DNA from: Salinisphaera sp. G21_0
Lineage (GTDB): Bacteria; Pseudomonadota; Gammaproteobacteria; Pseudomonadales; Endozoicomonadaceae
Direction: 5' to 3'
NCBI RefSeq assembly: GCF_017744115.1
Contig: NZ_JAGHQW010000044.1
Coordinates: forward strand, 1-50,283
DNA: 50,283 nt
In this document: positions 46,180-50,283 of the stretch, piece by piece
How positions within the stretch are numbered: position 1 is the stretch's first letter
How the letters are laid out: each line of letters starts with the position of its first letter
Program-made: the position numbers and the translations under genes
Notes under the pieces: model-generated
Seen by the model: only the letters and a program-made list of their open reading frames with translations
Told to the model about the DNA's origin: nothing
The model's database searches: none

Positions 46180-49100
46180 GCCATGTCCCCATGAAATTCC
46201 AACGGCTGCTCCCCTGTGTCTGAAGTCATCACTGACTCAGTCTCGTAGCGTGGAAGCGAAATGATGAAGCAGGATCCCCGCCCTGTGAGCGGGTCCAGCG
46301 GACTCACCACCTGAATACTGCCAAAATGTTCTTCGATAATATTCCAGGTTAGAGCAAGGCCCAGGCCAGTCCCTTTACCCGCTTCTTTGGTGGTGAAAAA
46401 TGGCTCAAACAGCCTTTCCTGAACGGCTTTGGGAATGCCATGCCCCTGGTCTTCAAAACGAAGGGTGACCGTGTGCTGGTTGGCTGTGGTGCTGACGGAA
46501 ACAACTCTCTCCGTGTCCACAGTATCCACAATGTCAGAGCCTTCCTCTGAGGCATCGGCGGCATTTTTCAGCAGATTGATAAACACCTGTTGTAATTTTT
46601 GGCTGTTACCGCTAACGCAGAGGCCATCGATGCATAAATTTCGGAATACGATATTGCTGTTCTTATGGCTTAATTGCAACAGGCTAATGGCTTCCTGAAT
46701 GGTGCTGAACACTTCTACGGGTTCGGCTACCGATGGAGAATCACCGTTATGCCCGTTTTGCTCTCCCCCTTTCTGACCGGAGTGAGCATAAGACACCAGT
46801 GTTTGCACAATGCGACTGACCCTTTGGGTTTGTTCCAGTATTTGCCGGGAACTCTGTTGTATATCCGGGTCCGATGATAGTGCGCTCATTTCCTGGGCAA
46901 GGCAGTCAATACCGGTAATCGGGTTGCCAATCTCATGGGCAACACCGGCGGCCAGCTGCCCGATAGACGCCAGTCGTTCACTGTGAAAAAGCTGTTCTTC
47001 CAGCATTTGGGTTTCTGTCTGGTCCTCCAGCAACATGACCTGATTACCGCCGGTACCGGAAACCGGTGCCTGAACAGCGGCTTTGTGCAGGCTGAAATAG
47101 CGGGTGCGGCCCTCCATTTCAACACAGTGCTTGTTCAGGTGATTGTCGGGGAGTTGCATAAAATCATTGAGGATCTGGTTCCAGGGAGCAGGAATGGTCT
47201 TCAGGGGCATCCCCAGAACAGCATCGGCAGGAATGCCGGTCAATTCTGCCATTGCCTGATTCCAGAGCATCACTTCGCCGGTGTTGTTCGATGGCTGCGA
47301 TTCCGGGTGATCAACCGACGTGCTCTCCATGGCAGCGTCAATGGAGCAGACGGCCATGGGCAGGCTGTTCAATGTGTCCCGGTGATAACGTCTCAGGCTA
47401 TCAAGCTCACCTGCCAGACCGGTCAGTTTTGAGTGATACGCTTCCAGACGGGATTCCATAAAATGGATATCTTTGGGAACGTAATCATTGTCTACATTCA
47501 GCGGTAAAAAGGAGTTAACGATTTCATGGGCAATGGTGGGTCCCATAAGCCCGGATAGATTATTCTCAATACGCTCCCTGAGGCGTCTCAGGGAGTGCGG
47601 ACGGTTGTCGTCCGGTCTCATATTGAGATCGGTCAGGGCTTTATTGATTTCCGTCTGCGCCGCTACCGGCCCCAGAGGGGCGCTGAGCATCTCCTGGAAT
47701 TCGTAGGAAGAGCGTGCCTTGGGGATTTTGTAGGGCTGCTGACGCACCTCACGAACCAGGCAGGCGGCCGCCGCGCTGCGCTCTTCATCAGGCATCCTGG
47801 TAAAGCTGGAGACCAGGTAGAACACCAGCACATTTACCACCAGTGATGAGACGGCAGCAATATACCAGCCATCGTTAGTGATGGTGCCGAAGTTGACGCT
47901 ACGGATTGGGAACATCTCAAGTCCCATGGTTAAAGGCAGCATCAGGGTGAAGAACCAGACTGTGGTTCCGGACAGAATCCCGAGAATCAGCCCCTTATGG
48001 TTTGCCCTGCCCCAATAGAGCGTAGACAGGGTGCCGGGCAGTAGTTGCAGGGCTCCCACATAGGCGACGATGCTCAGGCTGTACATGTCCACCTCGTTAT
48101 GCAACAGCCGGTAAAATCCATAACAGGCGAGGATCAGGGTAGCGATAATCAGGCGTTTTACGTTGGTCAGCCAGCGGTAGATGTTCGTCTGGACCTGGGC
48201 TGACTCGCCGGTCTGATAGAAGGTCTGATAAAGCGGCAGTATGACGTGGTTGAGCAGCATGGAGGACAGGGACAGTGAGGTCACCATAAACAGGCCACTG
48301 GCCGCAGAAAGTCCGCCTATATAGGCGATGATGGTCAACCATTGACTATCCACGGCATAACCAATAGCCAGTGGAAAGTACTCGGGCGGATAAGGACTCC
48401 CGATTTTGAGACCCGCCCAGAGAATCAGAGGGGTGGAAATACTCAACAGTAATAAAAAGAAAGGCAGGCCCCAGCTGGCTGTGAATAACATTTTTATGTC
48501 GCGGTTTTCGGCAAAGGTCATATGAAACATATGGGGCATAACCACAGCAGAGGCAAAAAACATCAACAGTGTTGTTCGCCAGGGACCATCTTCCAGATGA
48601 GAGTTCATCCCGATAATGACTTCGGAGTTTGCTTCAAGCCAGTGGTTTAATCCGGAAAAGCCACCAAACACTTCGACGATGACGACGCCGCCAAGCAGCG
48701 CCATGATCAGCAGTTTCAGCAGCGATTCAAAGGCAATCGCCACCACCAGACCATCATGCTGGCGGCGGCTGGCCAGGTGCCGGGTGCCAAACATCATGGT
48801 CAGTAACGTGACCATAATACAAAAACCGAAGGCCAGCTTGTCAGGGGAGGTGTCATCACTGAGCAGATAAACGCCGTCTGCCACGGCCTGTATCTGCAGG
48901 GCCAGCAGGGGAAAGGTGATAAACAGCAGCAGCAGGGTACTTAGCGTACCCGCCACGGGGCTCCGGAAACGGAAGGCCAGCACATCGGCCAGAGAACTGA
49001 GTTGATAGGTGGAGGTAATTCTTAAGATTGGTACCAGCAGAACAGGCGCTAATAAAAATGCGCCGCTCAGGCCAAAGTAAAAACCGAGAAAAACATAACC

Positions 49101-49295
49101 ATCGTCGTGGGCAACCCCGATACTGCCATAGTAGGCCCAGCTACTGGCATAGATGCCCAGGGACAGAACATAGGTTGCCGGGTGATGAACCACTTTGCGT
49201 GGGATGATGCCTCGATCCGTCGCCCAGGCGCAGAGAAAAAGAACCGCCAGATAGGCAACACTGGCCAGAACGATATACTCCAGTTCAAAGCTCAT
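46176..49295 (-). CDS. cbrA: Sensor histidine kinase with sodium/solute symporter domain, CbrA-like
   Basis: Start at ATG 49295 ([20 protein letters not shown]); the frame is open to 49334, but relatives begin here. The 1039 residues combine about 13 membrane helices of the SSSF/PutP type (1-510, with [20 protein letters not shown] and [18 protein letters not shown]), a PAS region (about 640-750, ending MLLEDQT), and a kinase core. The H-box is [18 protein letters not shown], the N-box [14 protein letters not shown], and the G-boxes [20 protein letters not shown] and [12 protein letters not shown]. In Pseudomonas CbrA links nutrient sensing, and possibly histidine transport, to CbrB. Confidence 0.88.
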   Translation of the reverse strand: MSFELEYIVLASVAYLAVLFLCAWATDRGIIPRKVVHHPATYVLSLGIYASSWAYYGSIGVAHDDGYVFLGFYFGLSGAFLLAPVLLVPILRITSTYQLSSLADVLAFRFRSPVAGTLSTLLLLFITFPLLALQIQAVADGVYLLSDDTSPDKLAFGFCIMVTLLTMMFGTRHLASRRQHDGLVVAIAFESLLKLLIMALLGGVVIVEVFGGFSGLNHWLEANSEVIIGMNSHLEDGPWRTTLLMFFASAVVMPHMFHMTFAENRDIKMLFTASWGLPFFLLLLSISTPLILWAGLKIGSPYPPEYFPLAIGYAVDSQWLTIIAYIGGLSAASGLFMVTSLSLSSMLLNHVILPLYQTFYQTGESAQVQTNIYRWLTNVKRLIIATLILACYGFYRLLHNEVDMYSLSIVAYVGALQLLPGTLSTLYWGRANHKGLILGILSGTTVWFFTLMLPLTMGLEMFPIRSVNFGTITNDGWYIAAVSSLVVNVLVFYLVSSFTRMPDEERSAAAACLVREVRQQPYKIPKARSSYEFQEMLSAPLGPVAAQTEINKALTDLNMRPDDNRPHSLRRLRERIENNLSGLMGPTIAHEIVNSFLPLNVDNDYVPKDIHFMESRLEAYHSKLTGLAGELDSLRRYHRDTLNSLPMAVCSIDAAMESTSVDHPESQPSNNTGEVMLWNQAMAELTGIPADAVLGMPLKTIPAPWNQILNDFMQLPDNHLNKHCVEMEGRTRYFSLHKAAVQAPVSGTGGNQVMLLEDQTETQMLEEQLFHSERLASIGQLAAGVAHEIGNPITGIDCLAQEMSALSSDPDIQQSSRQILEQTQRVSRIVQTLVSYAHSGQKGGEQNGHNGDSPSVAEPVEVFSTIQEAISLLQLSHKNSNIVFRNLCIDGLCVSGNSQKLQQVFINLLKNAADASEEGSDIVDTVDTERVVSVSTTANQHTVTLRFEDQGHGIPKAVQERLFEPFFTTKEAGKGTGLGLALTWNIIEEHFGSIQVVSPLDPLTGRGSCFIISLPRYETESVMTSDTGEQPLEFHGDMA

Positions 49296-49461
49296 CGCTG
49301 TTACCCCTGATCTGAAGGGTAAAGCCCGCGACAATCAGGATGAACCAGAGTATCCAGGGTTGATACCACTGTTCACCAAACGTAATCCACCAGCCCATGA
49401 TGGCTGGAGAAAAAAGGTAAATACCGATCACCAGAAGCAGAACCAGGCGGTAGATATACAT
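49285..49461 (-). CDS. cbrX: Small membrane protein upstream of cbrA, CbrX-like
   Basis: A 58-codon gene from ATG 49461 to TGA 49285: MYIYRLVLLLVIGIYLFSPA, then a Trp-rich middle (MGWWITFGEQWYQPWILWF) and [13 protein letters not shown]. It has two hydrophobic helices. It overlaps the cbrA start by 11 bases, so translation is likely coupled. In Pseudomonas a small membrane protein gene (cbrX) stands in the same place with the same overlap. Ribosome binding site is poor, but frame, composition and context agree. Confidence 0.75.
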   Translation of the reverse strand: MYIYRLVLLLVIGIYLFSPAIMGWWITFGEQWYQPWILWFILIVAGFTLQIRGNSDEL

Positions 49462-49504
49462 ATTACGTCTGTACAGTTTTGCCGTTGGACGGACATGGTA
49501 ATGG

Positions 49505-49795
49505 TTATATGGATAAACCGCAAAAGATTAAGGGAGCTTTGTTCTCTGAGCCTCTGCCCCGGCGGCCTCCATGGCGCTCACCACCCCAATAGGCGTCATC
49601 AATCTGAACAAAACCACTCAACTGCCAGCTGTTATCTTCCATCATGACCTGCATGAGTTTGTGCTTCATGCGCAATGCGCCATTGTAGGAAATGCCAAGT
49701 TGTCGATGAAGCGTCAGGGCAGAAATCCCCGCTTTATTCTGGGTGAAAAGATAGATACCCAGAAATCAGGTAGTCAGAGGCAGCTTTGTTGAGTC
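49505..49795 (-). pseudogene. IS1595-family (ISXO2-like) transposase fragment
   Basis: The minus strand reads STKLPLTT, a TGA where the family has Trp, then FLGIYLFTQNKAGISALTLH, RQLGISYNGALRMKHKLMQV and LSGFVQIDDAYWGGERHGG, the catalytic start of ISXO2-type transposases. It stops after about 95 codons. The fragment ends 44 bases before the cbrX-like start, so it now forms part of that operon's upstream region. Confidence 0.9.
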
Positions 49796-49967
49796 AAAGA
49801 TGGTGTTGCTGGTAAGCGAGGTTTGGCAACGACAGCAATTGCACTGGAATTCAGCTTTCCCTGATACCGGTTGGCTGGAACTTTACCGGGCTGACAAGGT
49901 CGTACTCTATCGTTGTCATTCCCAAACGATTCTCCAATTGGAAACAGGGAGGACCTCCAAACAAACC

Positions 49968-50283
49968 ATGCAGTCACCTTCCTCCTCAGCAACCGCAGAT
50001 ACTGTATCCCAGTTAACATCCACTGAAGCTGGAAGAGACGAGCCGTCAATCAGCCGCAAACGCAAAAGAAAGCGGAGCATGGCAGGTCGCCAGATTGAAC
50101 AGACAACAACGGGCACTGGAGCGTTTCCACCGCATCAACAGCAACCTGAATCCGGTACCATTCCCCCCATAAAGCTCAGGCGTGTTACTGGCAATAACTC
50201 GTGTATTGAGCGCTCTTCTTCGACTTCGGTTCAGGGTAATCCGGAGCCAATGGAGACTGACTCGGCCATGTCTGCTGACGCAG
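49968..50283 (+). CDS. Partial CDS, disordered basic protein with nuclear-localisation-like stretch
   Basis: An open frame from ATG 49968 runs through the window edge (105 codons, no stop). The visible part is Ser/Thr/Gln/Pro-rich and unstructured (MQSPSSSATADTVSQLTSTE). A cluster SRKRKRKRSM at residues 29-38 looks like a monopartite nuclear localisation signal. GGGAGG lies 15 bases before the ATG inside GGGAGGACCTCC, farther than usual. The rest of the protein is outside the window, so no family can be given. The disordered leader resembles those of the other accessory genes here. Confidence 0.6.
   Translation, partial: MQSPSSSATADTVSQLTSTEAGRDEPSISRKRKRKRSMAGRQIEQTTTGTGAFPPHQQQPESGTIPPIKLRRVTGNNSCIERSSSTSVQGNPEPMETDSAMSADA

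Overview
The window looks like a chromosomal segment of a marine, host-associated gammaproteobacterium close to Endozoicomonas (Oceanospirillales). This is inferred from Pseudomonas/Oceanospirillales-type gene order and protein sequences (a multipass DUF2232-like gene between rpsR and rplI, hisZ beside purA, a CbrA/CbrB-type system with a cbrX-like leader gene) together with many eukaryote-like and lineage-specific accessory proteins and much mobile-element debris. No tRNA or rRNA gene was found.

Backbone. Read on the minus strand from right to left, the conserved housekeeping series is miaA, hfq, hflX, hflK, hflC, a yjeT-like gene, hisZ, purA, rnr, rlmB, rpsF, rpsR, a DUF2232-type membrane gene, rplI and a broken start of dnaB. 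tamA-tamB sit divergently between rlmB and rpsF. At the right end, also on the minus strand, is a cbrX-cbrA-cbrB-like set.

Accessory layer. The seams of this series carry inserted material: a group II intron end and an orphan CRISPR array next to the dnaB remnant (1-997); an 843-residue protein with a death-fold-like segment (1217-3748); an unknown gene and a divergent UbiB/ADCK-type kinase-like protein between tamB and rlmB; an 8.4 kb island between rlmB and rnr; an ankyrin-like gene between rnr and purA; and a mixed region between miaA and cbrB (38.0-44.8 kb). The 8.4 kb island holds two paralogous RING-finger proteins, a duplicated rnr 3' end, scrambled group II intron pieces, two tandem 590-residue paralogs and an IS66 remnant. 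The 38.0-44.8 kb region holds an ADP-ribosylglycohydrolase pseudogene, a GPH-type sugar symporter, a coiled-coil protein, a lone copy of the kinase-like protein's C-terminal domain, a repeat protein and a MITE-like element. The right edge opens into a gene encoding a basic, nuclear-localisation-like stretch.

How it works together. The backbone supplies translation (S6, S18, L9, RlmB, MiaA), RNA decay and sRNA biology (RNase R, Hfq), membrane quality control (HflK/HflC), ribosome rescue (HflX), adenylate and histidine synthesis (PurA, HisZ) and outer-membrane assembly (TamA/TamB). The accessory genes look like a host-interaction repertoire; that role is inference from domain content (RING, ankyrin, kinase-like, death-fold-like, basic NLS-like stretch). 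The most notable system is the RING pair: one copy keeps seven zinc ligands in an RFWD3-like arrangement, its paralog has lost three, and both carry a long Gly/Ala-rich hydrophobic tail.
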